Notes: generated by a model not told the origin, from the letters alone. Positions 7,431-16,781 are shown, counted from the stretch's first letter. The stretch is DNA of 64,000 bases from Actinomadura luteofluorescens (GCF_013409365.1 NZ_JACCBA010000001.1:7316001-7380000); one strand, 5' to 3'. Numbers and translations: made by a program.

Positions 7431-9982
7431 CCGAGATCAAGATCCCGGAGATGGGGCTCGTCGTGCTCGTCGGCGTGTCCGGGTCGGGCAAGTCGCACTT
7501 CGCGCGCAAGCACTTCAAGCCGACCCAGGTGGTGTCGTCGGACTTCTGCCGCGGGGCCGTGTCGGACGACGAGAACGACCAGTCGGCCACCGGCGACGCG
7601 TTCGACCTGCTGCACTACATCGTGGGCAAGCGGCTGCGGCGCGGCCTGCTGACCGTGGTGGACGCGACCAACGTGCAGAGCAAGGCGCGGGAGTCGCTGC
7701 GCAGGCTGGCCAAGGAGCACGACGTCCTGTCGGTGGCGATCGTGCTGGACGTCCCCGAGAGCCTCGCCGCCGAGCGCAACGCCGGGCGCCCGGACCGGCG
7801 CCTGGCACCGCACGTCATCCCGCGCCAGCGCCGCGAGCTGCGGCGCACCATGCGGTCGCTGGGCCGCGAGTTCCGCCGCGTCCATGTCCTGACCGGTCCC
7901 GACGAGATCGACGCCGCGACGATCCGGTACGAGAAGGCCTGGAACGACAGGCGCGAGCTGAAGGGCCCGTTCGACGTCGTCGGCGACGTGCACGGCTGCC
8001 GCGCGGAGCTGGAGGACCTCCTCGCCGACCTCGGCTACGAGATCCTCCGGGACGCGGAGGGACGCGCCGTCGGAGCGAACCATCCCGGCGGGCGGACCGC
8101 CGTCTTCGTCGGCGACCTGGTCGACCGCGGGCCCGACTCGCCGGGCGTGCTGCGCCTGGTGATGGGCATGGTGGCCGCCGGCGACGCGCTGTGCGTCTCG
8201 GGCAACCACGAGGCGAAGCTCGTCCGCGCCCTGCGTGGGGGCAAGGTGCGGCTCGCGCACGGGCTCGCCGAGTCGATGGAGCAGTTCGCCGCCGAGGACG
8301 AGGACTTCCGCGACGGCGCGCTGCGGTTCATGGACGGCCTCATCAGCCATTACGTCCTGGACGGCGGACGCCTGGTCGTGGCCCACGCCGGGCTCAAGGA
8401 GGACTACCACGGCCGCGCGTCCGGACGGGTCCGCTCGTTCGCGCTCTACGGCGACACGACCGGGGAGACCGACGAGTACGGACTGCCGGTGCGCTACCCG
8501 TGGGCGCGCGACTACCGGGGCAAGGCGATGGTCGTGTACGGCCACACGCCCGTCCCGGAGGCGGAGTGGGTGAACAACACCATCTGCCTGGACACCGGCG
8601 CGGTGTTCGGCGGGAAACTGACGGCGCTGCGGTATCCGGAGCGAGAGCTGGTGTCGGTTCCGGCGCGGCAGGTCTGGTTCGAGCCGACGCGTCCGCTGGA
8701 GGCGCCGGCCAAGGTGAGCGCGGGCGGCCACCGGGAGAACGACTTCCTCAACATCGGGGACGTCCTCGGGAACCAGGGCGTCGAGACCCGCCTGATGGGC
8801 CGCGTCTCGGTTCGGGAGGAGAACGCGCTGGCCGCGCTGGAGGTGATGAGCCGGTTCGCGGTGGACCCGCGCTGGCTCGTCTACCTGCCGCCCACCATGG
8901 CTCCCGCCGAGACGTCGCCCCTGCCGGGATACCTGGAGCATCCGGCCGAGGCGCTCGCCGCGTACCGGGACAAGGGCGTCCCGCGGGTGGTGTGCGAGGA
9001 GAAGCACATGGGCTCGCGCGCCGTGGCGGTCGTGTGCCGCGACGCCTCGGTGGCCGCCGAGCGGTTCGGCGTGGACGACGGGACGACCGGCGCGGTCTAC
9101 ACGCGCACCGGGCGCTCCTTCTTCCGCGACCCGTCCCGCACGGCCGAGGTGCTGGACCGGCTCCGCGCCGCCATCGGCGCGGCGGGACTCTGGGACGAGC
9201 TGGACACCGGATGGCTCGTCCTCGACGGCGAGCTGCTGCCGTGGTCGGCGAAGGCGATGGACCTCATCCGCACCCAGTACGCGGCGACCGGCGCGGCGGC
9301 CCGCGCCGCCCTGCCGGTGGCGGCCGACGTGCTCGCGCGGGCGGACGGGCGAGGTCTCGACGTCGGCGGCCTGCGCGAGCGCATCGACCGGCGGGCGGCG
9401 AACGCGTCCCGGTTCCGCGACGCGTACGCGCGCTACTGCTGGACGGTGGACGGGCTGACCGGCGTGCGCTTCGCGCCGTTCCAGGTCCTGGCCGGGGAAG
9501 GCCGCTCCTGGGCGGCCCTGCGCGACCACGAGTGGCACATGTCCGTGGCCGGGCGGCTCGCGGAGAGCGACGCGAGCGGTCTCGTCCAGCGGACGGGGTC
9601 GCTGACCGTCGACCTGGGCTCGCCGGAGTCGGAGGCCGCGGCCGCCGAGTGGTGGGAGAAGCTCACCGCGGCGGGCGGCGAGGGCATGGTGGTCAAGCCG
9701 CTGGGGCCGCTGCCGGAGGACGCCAAGGTGCAGCCCGGGATCAAGTGCCGCGGGCCGGAGTACCTGCGCATCATCTACGGGCCCGACTACCGCGAGCCGG
9801 AGCACCTCGACCGGCTGCGCCGCCGGTCGCTCGGGCGCAAGCGGTCGCTGGCGATGCGCGAGCACGCGCTCGGCGCCGAGGCCCTCGACCGGCTCGCGGG
9901 CGGGGAGCCGCTGTGGCGCGTCCACCAGGCGGTCTTCGCCGTCCTGGCGCTGGAGTCCGAGCCGGTGGACCCGCGCCTGTAG
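7427..9982 (+). CDS. pnkp: Polynucleotide kinase-phosphatase/ligase Pnkp
   Basis: 851 residues. Three catalytic modules are visible in family order: an N-terminal kinase with P-loop GVSGSGKS (about 16-23); a binuclear metallophosphatase with GDVHGC (about 186) and GNHE (about 259) plus YGHTPV; and a C-terminal ligase/adenylyltransferase with EEKHMGSRA, the lysine near 526 being the expected AMP acceptor, and a later EGMVVKP motif. With Hen1 it heals and seals RNA cut by ribotoxins, leaving a methyl mark. It overlaps hen1 and ends in front of a strong hairpin. Confidence 0.95.
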   Translation: MTEIKIPEMGLVVLVGVSGSGKSHFARKHFKPTQVVSSDFCRGAVSDDENDQSATGDAFDLLHYIVGKRLRRGLLTVVDATNVQSKARESLRRLAKEHDVLSVAIVLDVPESLAAERNAGRPDRRLAPHVIPRQRRELRRTMRSLGREFRRVHVLTGPDEIDAATIRYEKAWNDRRELKGPFDVVGDVHGCRAELEDLLADLGYEILRDAEGRAVGANHPGGRTAVFVGDLVDRGPDSPGVLRLVMGMVAAGDALCVSGNHEAKLVRALRGGKVRLAHGLAESMEQFAAEDEDFRDGALRFMDGLISHYVLDGGRLVVAHAGLKEDYHGRASGRVRSFALYGDTTGETDEYGLPVRYPWARDYRGKAMVVYGHTPVPEAEWVNNTICLDTGAVFGGKLTALRYPERELVSVPARQVWFEPTRPLEAPAKVSAGGHRENDFLNIGDVLGNQGVETRLMGRVSVREENALAALEVMSRFAVDPRWLVYLPPTMAPAETSPLPGYLEHPAEALAAYRDKGVPRVVCEEKHMGSRAVAVVCRDASVAAERFGVDDGTTGAVYTRTGRSFFRDPSRTAEVLDRLRAAIGAAGLWDELDTGWLVLDGELLPWSAKAMDLIRTQYAATGAAARAALPVAADVLARADGRGLDVGGLRERIDRRAANASRFRDAYARYCWTVDGLTGVRFAPFQVLAGEGRSWAALRDHEWHMSVAGRLAESDASGLVQRTGSLTVDLGSPESEAAAAEWWEKLTAAGGEGMVVKPLGPLPEDAKVQPGIKCRGPEYLRIIYGPDYREPEHLDRLRRRSLGRKRSLAMREHALGAEALDRLAGGEPLWRVHQAVFAVLALESEPVDPRL

Positions 9983-9994
9983 GCGCGTTCGCGC

Positions 9995-10031
9995 GCGCCA
10001 CGGCCCGCTCCCTCGGGGCGGGCCGTGGCGC
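9995..10031. terminator. Strong hairpin between pnkp and the zinc-ribbon gene
   Basis: Arms 9995-10008 and 10018-10031 form a perfect 14-bp GC-rich stem with a 9-nt loop between two convergent genes. It probably terminates both. Confidence 0.75.
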
Positions 10032-10035
10032 CCGG

Positions 10036-10302
10036 TCAGGTGGAGAAGAGCATGTGGAACACGCCGCCGTGGTGCGGGCGGTGGTGCCCGCCGTGGTGAT
10101 GGTGGTGGACGGCCGGCGCCGGAGCGCCCCAGCCGGGCGCCGCGGCGGGCGGCGGCGCCGCGCGGTACTGCGACTCCATCTGGCCCAGGGCCTCAAGCTC
10201 GCCGTAGTCGAGGAAGATGCCCCGGCAGCTGTCACATTGCTCGATGTGGACGCCGCTGCGGGTGTAGGTCCGCATCACGCCACGACACTTAGGGCAGTGC
10301 AT
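10036..10302 (-). CDS. TFIIB-type zinc-ribbon protein with His-rich tail
   Basis: 88 residues. The N-terminal half is a small zinc ribbon, CPKCRGVM near residue 3 and CDSCRGIFLDYGELE near residue 23, matching the zf-TFIIB family of bacterial proteins of unknown role. The second half is Pro/Ala-rich and ends in a His/Gly cluster (HHHHHGGHHRPHHGG), which may bind metal. Stand-alone gene with no operon partner; cellular role unknown. Confidence 0.8.
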   Translation of the reverse strand: MHCPKCRGVMRTYTRSGVHIEQCDSCRGIFLDYGELEALGQMESQYRAAPPPAAAPGWGAPAPAVHHHHHGGHHRPHHGGVFHMLFST

Positions 10303-10369
10303 CGCCTTGTCGTCCTTCCGGTATGGATCCCCAGATAGAGGCTAAATGTAGGCCAGGTTCGGCGCCACG

Positions 10370-11281
10370 TCATGCCGCGTCCCCCGCCGCGGATATTCTC
10401 ACGCAGGCGTCGACCATCGCCTGCTCCGCACCGTCGAGTGGCCGATCTTTCCTCCCGGCGGATATGACGCACGTGGCCGCGATCTGGATCGCAAGACTTC
10501 GGGCGGGAACGTCGAGGGCCGTCCAGGGATCGTCCTGCGCGGGGACGGCCGGGCCGCCCGCCTCCCTGTACGCGCCCAGGAATCGCTCCCAGTCCTCTGG
10601 TGGGAGGACCCCGGCGGAGTAGAGCGCCGCAGGACGTGCTAGGTCCCATGCGGGGTCGCCCCTGCCGAGATCCTCGATGTCGATGAGCCGCCATCGCCCA
10701 CCCGGTGCGCGGACCATCTGCCCCAGATGCCAGTCGCCGTGGATGAGGCACGGGGTGCGCTCCTCGGGCTCCTTCTCCTCGCCGCGTATCCAGGCCGGGA
10801 GCGTGGTGAACGCGCGGCGCACCGCGTCCTCGGCGGGGCCGTCCTCCAGACGGGCGACCAGACGCGCCACCCGTGCCGGGCGCCCCCACGACGGCGCGTC
10901 GGCCGGGACGGGTTCCGAGTGCAGGGCGGCTAGGAGCCGGGCGCCTTCCTCCCAGGGAAGTTCCTTGGCCGGGTCCACGGGCTCACCGAACGTCGCGAGC
11001 GTGACCGTGCGGCCCTCCACGGTGAGCGGCGGCCCCAGAGCGCCGATGACCAGATCGGGCAGCGCTCCCGCCAGCCGTATCCGGGCGAGGAACGGCTCTC
11101 CGAGTTCCCGGTCGGCCTGGTGCGCCTTCACGACCACGTCGCCGACGCGGACGACGAGCACACCGTGCCGGTCGTAGAGGGTTTCCGGCCGTCCGTCCTG
11201 GGTGGCCTTCTGCCGCCCGATCTCGGCGAGCCGTGTGAAGAGCCCTGGCTGGACGGTCTCGGTGTGCACCCGACCAGTCAA
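10370..11281 (-). CDS. APH-fold phosphotransferase
   Basis: About 303 residues. The family's catalytic motif is present as LIHGDWHLGQ (the usual Asn after HxG is Gln) followed by the metal-binding LIDIEDLGRGDPAWDLAR. These are hallmarks of the aminoglycoside/choline kinase fold, which in bacteria covers many small-molecule kinases; nothing points to antibiotic resistance. The start TTG 11281 overlaps the stop of the upstream acyl-CoA ligase (TTGA), so the two are translationally coupled; GTG 11269 is an alternative. Coupling suggests a shared pathway, but the substrate is not deducible. Confidence 0.75.
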   Translation of the reverse strand: MTGRVHTETVQPGLFTRLAEIGRQKATQDGRPETLYDRHGVLVVRVGDVVVKAHQADRELGEPFLARIRLAGALPDLVIGALGPPLTVEGRTVTLATFGEPVDPAKELPWEEGARLLAALHSEPVPADAPSWGRPARVARLVARLEDGPAEDAVRRAFTTLPAWIRGEEKEPEERTPCLIHGDWHLGQMVRAPGGRWRLIDIEDLGRGDPAWDLARPAALYSAGVLPPEDWERFLGAYREAGGPAVPAQDDPWTALDVPARSLAIQIAATCVISAGRKDRPLDGAEQAMVDACVRISAAGDAA

Positions 11282-13029
11282 CCACTCCGGGCGGGGCCCA
11301 TCCGCTCCGCCGACGAGGCGGCGAACTCGTCCCGCAGCCGCTGCCGGACGACTTTGCCCAGCATGTTCCGGGGGAGTTCCGTCCGTGGCAGGAACTCGGA
11401 GGGCACCTTGTAGTGCGACAGGTAGCGTTCGCAATGCCGGCGCAGCTCGTCCGCCGAGAACGGGTAGGCGGGGTGTTCCACCACGTGGGCGATGATGCGC
11501 TCGCCGCGCCGGGCGTCGGGGACGCCGACCACGGCGCAGTCGTGCACGGCCGGGTGGCGGCGCAGCACCTTCTCCACCTCGGACGGGGACACGGTGAAGC
11601 CGCTCACCTTGATCATGTCTCGCTGCCGGTCCACGATGGTGAGGAAGCCCTTCTCGTCCATCACCCCTATGTCACCCGTGCGGAGCCAGCCCTTCGACAG
11701 GGTCTGCGCGGTGGCGAGCGGCGCGTTCCAGTAGCCCGCGAACACCTGCGGCCCGCGCACGACGACCTCCCCCGTCCCGCCCGGCGGCAGGACCTTCGTC
11801 GGCTCGTCCTGGTCGACGATGACGACGTCGGTCATGGGCAGCGGCAGCCCGACCGTCAGGTTCCGCGCCCCGCCGCCCAGCGGGTTCGCGGTGACCGCCG
11901 GGGACGCCTCGGTCAGCCCGTAGCAGTTGATCAGGCCCCTGGCCCCGACCTCGGCGAGCCGGTCGATCGTGCTCCGCGACAGCCCCATCGCCCCGGAGAT
12001 GAAGATGCGCGGCGAGCGCAGGTCGTCAGGCCGGAACCGCGGGCTGTCGAGCACCTGCTCGTACAGCGTCGACACCCCGGGGAAGATGGTCGGCCGGTAC
12101 TTGCGGAGCGCGCGCACCACGCGGTCGCCGTCGTAGCGGGGGAGCAGCACCACCGCCCCGGCCGTCATCACGGGCGCGACGAGGCAGCTCATCAGTCCGA
12201 ACGAGTGGAACAGCGGCAGCACCGCAAGGGTCACGTCCTCGCCGGGACGCCCTTCGAGGTCCCACGCGTGCTGCTGGCAGGCGTTCGCGACGAGATTGCG
12301 GTGGGTGAGCATCGCGCCCTTGGGACGCCCTTCCGTCCCACCGGTGTACTGGATGGCGGCCAGATGCCTGGACGGGTCCAAGGGCAGTTGCCGTACGCGG
12401 CGCGCGGGCGCTCTCTGCAGCTCCTTGAACGGGACGACGCCCGGGTCGTTCGGCACGTCCGCGGTGATGGCCGCGCGCCGCCGCTGCATCTGCACGAGCG
12501 GGAGGCGCAGGGCGATCCGCCTGCCGACCGGGAGGAAGTCGGCCAGGGACGTCACGATGACGTGCTCCAGACCCAGCCGGTCCCGCACGGCCTTCACCGT
12601 CTTGTAGGAACGATCCAGCACGACGGCGACGCGCGCGCCGCAGTCGGCGAGCTGCCGGAGCATCTCCTCCTCGGTGTAGAGGGGGTTGTGCTGGACCGCG
12701 ATCGCGCCCCTGCGCAGCACGCCGAAGAACGCGATGACCTGCTGCGGGCAGTTCGGGAGGATCAGCGCCACCCGGTCGCCGGGCTGCACTCCCAGCCGGT
12801 GCAGCCCGTCGGCGAACCGGTCCACGGCCTCGCGCAGGTCGCGGTAGCCGATCCGCCGGCCAAAGAAGATCAGCGCGTGGTTGCGCGGGTACCGGTCCGC
12901 GGCATCGTCGAGCAGGCGCGTGACGGGGACGTCCGGGACGACGATCTCCCGGGGCACCCCCGGCTGATACCACTGCCGCCAGGGTGAGGAGCGCAGTGAC
13001 GAGTGCCACATAACGCTCGATTGAATCAT
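11278..13029 (-). CDS. Long-chain fatty acid-CoA ligase / AMP-forming synthetase
   Basis: 583 residues from ATG 13029, with GAAGG upstream. The ANL-superfamily core motifs are all present: the P-loop-like YTGGTEGRPKGAMLTH, the GYGLTE-type motif (NCYGLTEASP), the TGD motif (WLRTGDIG) and the C-terminal VSPSEVEKVL and KVPSEF..NMLGKVVR segments with the catalytic lysine. It should activate a carboxylic acid, most like a long-chain fatty acid, as the CoA thioester. It is coupled to the downstream phosphotransferase. Its first 33 codons and leader are duplicated at 16624-16738. Confidence 0.9.
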   Translation of the reverse strand: MIQSSVMWHSSLRSSPWRQWYQPGVPREIVVPDVPVTRLLDDAADRYPRNHALIFFGRRIGYRDLREAVDRFADGLHRLGVQPGDRVALILPNCPQQVIAFFGVLRRGAIAVQHNPLYTEEEMLRQLADCGARVAVVLDRSYKTVKAVRDRLGLEHVIVTSLADFLPVGRRIALRLPLVQMQRRRAAITADVPNDPGVVPFKELQRAPARRVRQLPLDPSRHLAAIQYTGGTEGRPKGAMLTHRNLVANACQQHAWDLEGRPGEDVTLAVLPLFHSFGLMSCLVAPVMTAGAVVLLPRYDGDRVVRALRKYRPTIFPGVSTLYEQVLDSPRFRPDDLRSPRIFISGAMGLSRSTIDRLAEVGARGLINCYGLTEASPAVTANPLGGGARNLTVGLPLPMTDVVIVDQDEPTKVLPPGGTGEVVVRGPQVFAGYWNAPLATAQTLSKGWLRTGDIGVMDEKGFLTIVDRQRDMIKVSGFTVSPSEVEKVLRRHPAVHDCAVVGVPDARRGERIIAHVVEHPAYPFSADELRRHCERYLSHYKVPSEFLPRTELPRNMLGKVVRQRLRDEFAASSAERMGPARSG

Positions 13030-13045
13030 CTTCGGCACCTTCGCG
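12931..13045. repeat. 115-bp direct repeat, copy A (ligase 5' end)
   Basis: This block covers the first codons and leader of the acyl-CoA ligase and recurs in the same orientation at 16624-16738 with three mismatches (112/115). Similarity stops sharply at both ends. It flanks the Gfo/Idh and beta-propeller genes. Confidence 0.9.
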
Positions 13046-13237
13046 AGAGGCGAGTTCCTCTGGTCCTGCCCCCCGGAGGACTCGATCGCGAGGGAAGCCG
13101 CTGCGAGACCGGCGGGTTGACGGTCCCCCGGCGGCGCTCTAGTTTCGGTCCAGTCCTTAATTGAGCCGTAGGGAGATCGCGGCGGAAGCGGCGGAGCCGT
13201 GCCGGCCGGCCGAGCCGTTCGGGGTGTTTGGAGAACG

Positions 13238-14203
13238 ATGAGGATCGCGTTCGCGGGACTGGCCACCACCTACCACCCCGATGTCGACGCTCGGTTGCTG
13301 CGCGACCGGGCGATCACCGAGCTCGTCGTCTGGGGCGACGAGGACGGGTCCTTCGCGGCGCGGCACGGCGCCAGGCCGGTCCGATCGCTGGAGGAACTCG
13401 TCGCGGCGGGGCCGGACGCCGCCGTCGTCACCTGCCGGCCGCGTGCCGTGGCCGGCGTCGTGCGGCGGCTGGCGGAGGCCGGGATCCCGGTGTTCGTGAC
13501 CAAACCCGCCATCGGCACCGCAGTCGATCTCGACCGGCTGGACCAGGTCGTCGAGACCGCCTCGACCCCGGTGACGACGTGCTCGGTGCTGCGGTTCGCG
13601 CCGGCGGTGAGAAGGCTCGCCGAGACGGTTCGCGCGATGGAAGGCGGCGCGGCCTCGGACGTTCTCGGGGTGCGCGTCACCGTGCGGCACTCCGTGGCGG
13701 CCTACCTGTCTCCCGAACGCCGCTGGCTCGACGACCCGGCCGAGGGCGGCGGCACCCTGGCGACGATGGGCCTGCACGGCGTCGAACTGGCGTCCGCGGT
13801 CCTCGGGCCCGGACTCGACGCGCACTGGGCGAGCCGGTCGGTCCGCGTCCACCGCGGATCGCTGTCGGAGGACACCGGAGTGATCGCCCTGGCCTGGCCG
13901 GACGGGCGGTACGGCCTCGTGGAGGTCCTCGGCGCGACCGACGAGGACCGGTACGAGGTCGCCGTGCACACCAGGCAGGGGACGCGGACGGCCACGCTCA
14001 CGGGCGACGTGGACGACCCGTTCGAGACGTTCGGCTACGCCGGGACGGTGGACGCCTTCCTCGACGGAGTCCGCGAGGGCCGGGCCGCCGTCCCCTGGAC
14101 GACGACCCGTGAGGTCCTCGGCGCCGTCGTCGACGCGCGGAACTCGGCGTTTCCCGCTGTCAGTCGCGCAGATCCACCCGGAACAGCTCCGCGCCGTCGC
14201 TGA
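13238..14203 (+). CDS. Gfo/Idh/MocA-type oxidoreductase
   Basis: 321 residues from ATG 13238, with GGAG seven bases upstream. It resembles the NAD(P)-binding half of Gfo/Idh/MocA dehydrogenases: an N-terminal beta strand, the VFVTKPAIGT segment in the place of the family's EKP motif (lysine near 89), and the C-terminal HGVELASAVLG region where the catalytic histidine is expected. The dinucleotide loop is atypical (FAGLATTYHPD rather than GxGxxG), so cofactor binding may be altered. Its 3' end overlaps the opposing beta-propeller gene by 44 bases. Substrate unknown, probably a sugar or cyclitol. Confidence 0.7.
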   Translation: MRIAFAGLATTYHPDVDARLLRDRAITELVVWGDEDGSFAARHGARPVRSLEELVAAGPDAAVVTCRPRAVAGVVRRLAEAGIPVFVTKPAIGTAVDLDRLDQVVETASTPVTTCSVLRFAPAVRRLAETVRAMEGGAASDVLGVRVTVRHSVAAYLSPERRWLDDPAEGGGTLATMGLHGVELASAVLGPGLDAHWASRSVRVHRGSLSEDTGVIALAWPDGRYGLVEVLGATDEDRYEVAVHTRQGTRTATLTGDVDDPFETFGYAGTVDAFLDGVREGRAAVPWTTTREVLGAVVDARNSAFPAVSRADPPGTAPRRR

Positions 14204-16184
14204 ACAGGAGCCGGTGGTCGCCCTGCACCGCCAGCCTGCGGAGCGGATGCTCGGCCACCAGGGTGGGCGCCCGCCCGGACTCGGGGTCGATCCGGTAGAT
14301 CCGGCCGCCGTCCATGCCGACGTACAGCGCCTTCCGGGTCGCGACGATGTCGCCGCCCGCGGTGGTCGAGCCCAGGACGAAGCGCTTGAGGACCCGGCCG
14401 CGGCGCGGATCGACGGAGAACACGGTCGTTCCGGCGACCCCCCAGAGCTTCCGGTCGGGGCCGATGGTGACGGAGCCGACGGTTCCGGCACCGGGCACGG
14501 GGAGGGTCTCCCACAGCTTGCGGCTCCGGGCGACGTCCCAGGCGAATACCGCCCCCTCCTTGCGGGTCGGTGGCGTCGTGCCCAGACCACCGGTGATCGA
14601 CGTCCCCCCGTAGACGACGCCGTCGCGCGCGGTCAGGGAGAAGACGCTCTCGTCCTGGACGACGTTCCGGGTGACCTGGGTCTGGCCCGTCTTCGGGTCG
14701 TGGACGGCCAGCGCCCCGCCGAGCCGGTCGCCCTCGGGCACCGTCCCGACGGCGATCTTGCCGTCGACCTCGGCGAGCGCACGAGCGCGCATCTGCAGCT
14801 CGGGCTTGAGGTTGACCGCGAGCCGGGGATTGTCGGGCGTACCGGCCGGACCGGGCGAGTACTCCGGGCTGCTCCACGGCTCGGACGGGTCGTGGGAGTA
14901 GAGCCGGGCGTCGGGGTACGCGCCGATCCATACCCTTCCGTCGGATGCCTCCAGCACCGACTCGACCTGGGAGAAGCGGTTGAAGGTGGCCGTGCCCGAC
15001 TCCGGGTCGACCAGCGAGAGGCCGCCGTTGAGGAATCCGCCCGCGTAGGCCCGGGTGCGTCCGCCCGCGAGCGACAGGATCTCGATCGGCTCGCGGCGGA
15101 CCTCCGTCGGCAGGATCGCGTACTTGCCGGTCTGCGGGTTGTAGCGGAACATGTCGCCGCGCCAGAGCGTACCCACCACGCTCGTGCCCGGATAGTCCGG
15201 CAGATTCAGCTCGGCCCATCCGATCGAGCGGGCGTTCTGGACCCTGCCGGTGAACGTCAGCCCGGTACCGGTGAGAGTCCTGGCCGCCGGGTCGTAGCGC
15301 TTCAGTTCGCTCTTCTGGATCAGGTAGATCTCGCCGTCGGCGCCGGCGGGCGAGACGTCGAGTCCGTGGGCGTCGGGGATCTCGTCCGTCCACTGGCCCG
15401 AGGCGACGTCGTACACGAACAACGGGCTGGGGAAGGCGTTGCCGATCCGCACGTAGAGGCGGCCGTCCCGGGCGTTGATGTCGTAGACCTGCTTGCCTTC
15501 GATCGAGCCCAGGCCGGGCGGTGCCGGCAGCTCCCGGGAGACTCCCGTCTGGGGATCGAGCTCGGCGATATGGGCCTGGGCGTAGGACCCCGTGTAGACC
15601 TTGCCGTCCATGTAGGCGATGCTTTTGACGTACGTCTGCCCGGGCACAGGCTGCCCGTAGTCGCGGACCGCTCCGGTGCGCGGGTCGTACTGGAACACCC
15701 GGCCGCCCGGGAAGGTGCCGCCGTAGATGTTCCCGTCCTGGTCGCTGGTGAGCCGCCAGATGAACGTCTGGTCGGGCAGCGGGCGGCCCAGGTCTTCCAC
15801 GGTGTCCCCGGAGCCGGGGCGCCATCGGTACAGGTGGCCGTTGTTGTAGGTCCCGGCGTAGATGGAGCCGTCCGGTGTGGCGATCACCGCATAGCCGCCT
15901 TCGGCGCCCGGCAGCGGCGCCGTGACCAGGCGGCTGCCGTCGGCGGGGTCGACGGCGTTCAGGTGGGCGGGTTTGCCGGTCGAGACGTTCCACAGCGCCG
16001 GCCGCCCCTCCGGCCCCGGGGCGACGACACCACCGATCAGCAGGACGTCGGAGAGCGGGACGCCGAGCGGCACCACGGTCGCGCCCGGAACGTGGGCGAG
16101 GTCGGCCGAGGCGGGCACGGCGATCGTCATCGGGGCGAGCAGGGCGGCGGTGAGCGCCGCCGTGATGGGGCGTGGTCTGGGCAC
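14160..16184 (-). CDS. Secreted multi-blade beta-propeller protein
   Basis: 674 residues from GTG 16184, chosen for GGGAGG just upstream and because it places a clean signal peptide at the N-terminus (cleavage near AVPASA). The rest is built of repeating strands of the PQQ/WD-like type (GSIYAGTYNNGHLYRW, GNIYGGTFPGGRVFQYD, GKVYTGSYAQAHIAELD and so on), at least ten units. Such secreted propellers usually bind ligands or proteins and have no enzyme motifs; function unknown. A broken relative lies just upstream at 16384. Confidence 0.78.
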   Translation of the reverse strand: MPRPRPITAALTAALLAPMTIAVPASADLAHVPGATVVPLGVPLSDVLLIGGVVAPGPEGRPALWNVSTGKPAHLNAVDPADGSRLVTAPLPGAEGGYAVIATPDGSIYAGTYNNGHLYRWRPGSGDTVEDLGRPLPDQTFIWRLTSDQDGNIYGGTFPGGRVFQYDPRTGAVRDYGQPVPGQTYVKSIAYMDGKVYTGSYAQAHIAELDPQTGVSRELPAPPGLGSIEGKQVYDINARDGRLYVRIGNAFPSPLFVYDVASGQWTDEIPDAHGLDVSPAGADGEIYLIQKSELKRYDPAARTLTGTGLTFTGRVQNARSIGWAELNLPDYPGTSVVGTLWRGDMFRYNPQTGKYAILPTEVRREPIEILSLAGGRTRAYAGGFLNGGLSLVDPESGTATFNRFSQVESVLEASDGRVWIGAYPDARLYSHDPSEPWSSPEYSPGPAGTPDNPRLAVNLKPELQMRARALAEVDGKIAVGTVPEGDRLGGALAVHDPKTGQTQVTRNVVQDESVFSLTARDGVVYGGTSITGGLGTTPPTRKEGAVFAWDVARSRKLWETLPVPGAGTVGSVTIGPDRKLWGVAGTTVFSVDPRRGRVLKRFVLGSTTAGGDIVATRKALYVGMDGGRIYRIDPESGRAPTLVAEHPLRRLAVQGDHRLLFSDGAELFRVDLRD

Positions 16185-16383
16185 AGGGCCTCCCGGTCCG
16201 GAGGGTTTACGGTCCTGGCCGAAAGAGTTACGCTGCCGATCCGCGCTCGTCAACCCTCCAGGTGCAGGGGAGGGAGCCCGTACCTGCGAGGGATCGGCGT
16301 CTTCCAGAGGTCGACTTTCAGCCTCGACCGTTAGTTAGTGAGTTGGTATCACTGCCGATTGCGTTGAGGTGAGGAGTCGATCC

Positions 16384-16660
16384 ATGAGACGAGTCAGAGC
16401 TCTGTCGACGGTGCTGCTGCTGCTCGGGTGACCGTGGCCGTCGCGCCCCCGCCTCGGCGGCGAGCCTGAGACAACTGCCCGCACTACCCCTGAGCAGCGT
16501 GACCACGCCGGGCGGCGCGGTCGTACACCGTCCGGACGGCGTCGCGTACCTCTACACGGTGTCGACCGTGGCGGCCGGGAGCGCGCCGTTCTCGGTCATC
16601 GACACCGGGGACGGCAGCCGCGAGTCCGGGACGTCGATCTCCCGGGGCACCCCCGGCTGA
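16384..16660 (+). pseudogene. Decayed N-terminal fragment of a secreted beta-propeller paralogue
   Basis: ATG 16384 starts a signal-peptide-like MRRVRALSTVLLLLG that stops after 15 codons. A second frame then gives AASLRQLPALPLSS followed by a piece ending FSVIDTGDGSR, comparable to VSTGKPAHLNAVDPADGSR in the neighbouring propeller. At least two frameshifts are needed, near 16428 and in the C-run near 16453. After 16620 the sequence changes abruptly into a copy of the acyl-CoA ligase 5' end. I infer a truncated paralogue left by a rearrangement. Confidence 0.6.
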
Positions 16661-16738
16661 TACCACTGCCGCCAGGGTGAGGACCGCAGTGACGAGTGCC
16701 ACATAACGCTCGTTTGAATCATCTTCGGCACCTTCGCG
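16624..16738. repeat. 115-bp direct repeat, copy B
   Basis: Second copy of 12931-13045, same orientation. On the minus strand it still encodes the ligase opening MIQTSVMWHSSLRSSPW, but the frame then runs into unrelated sequence and no ligase body follows. Confidence 0.9.
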
Positions 16739-16781
16739 CGGTGCGAAGAAAGGCGGACGCGCGGGCGGCGTCCGCGCCGAC

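Noticed and set aside
10370..11281. Aminoglycoside resistance gene
   Set aside because: Only the general kinase motifs are present; coupling with an acyl-CoA ligase and lack of a resistance-type context argue for another substrate.
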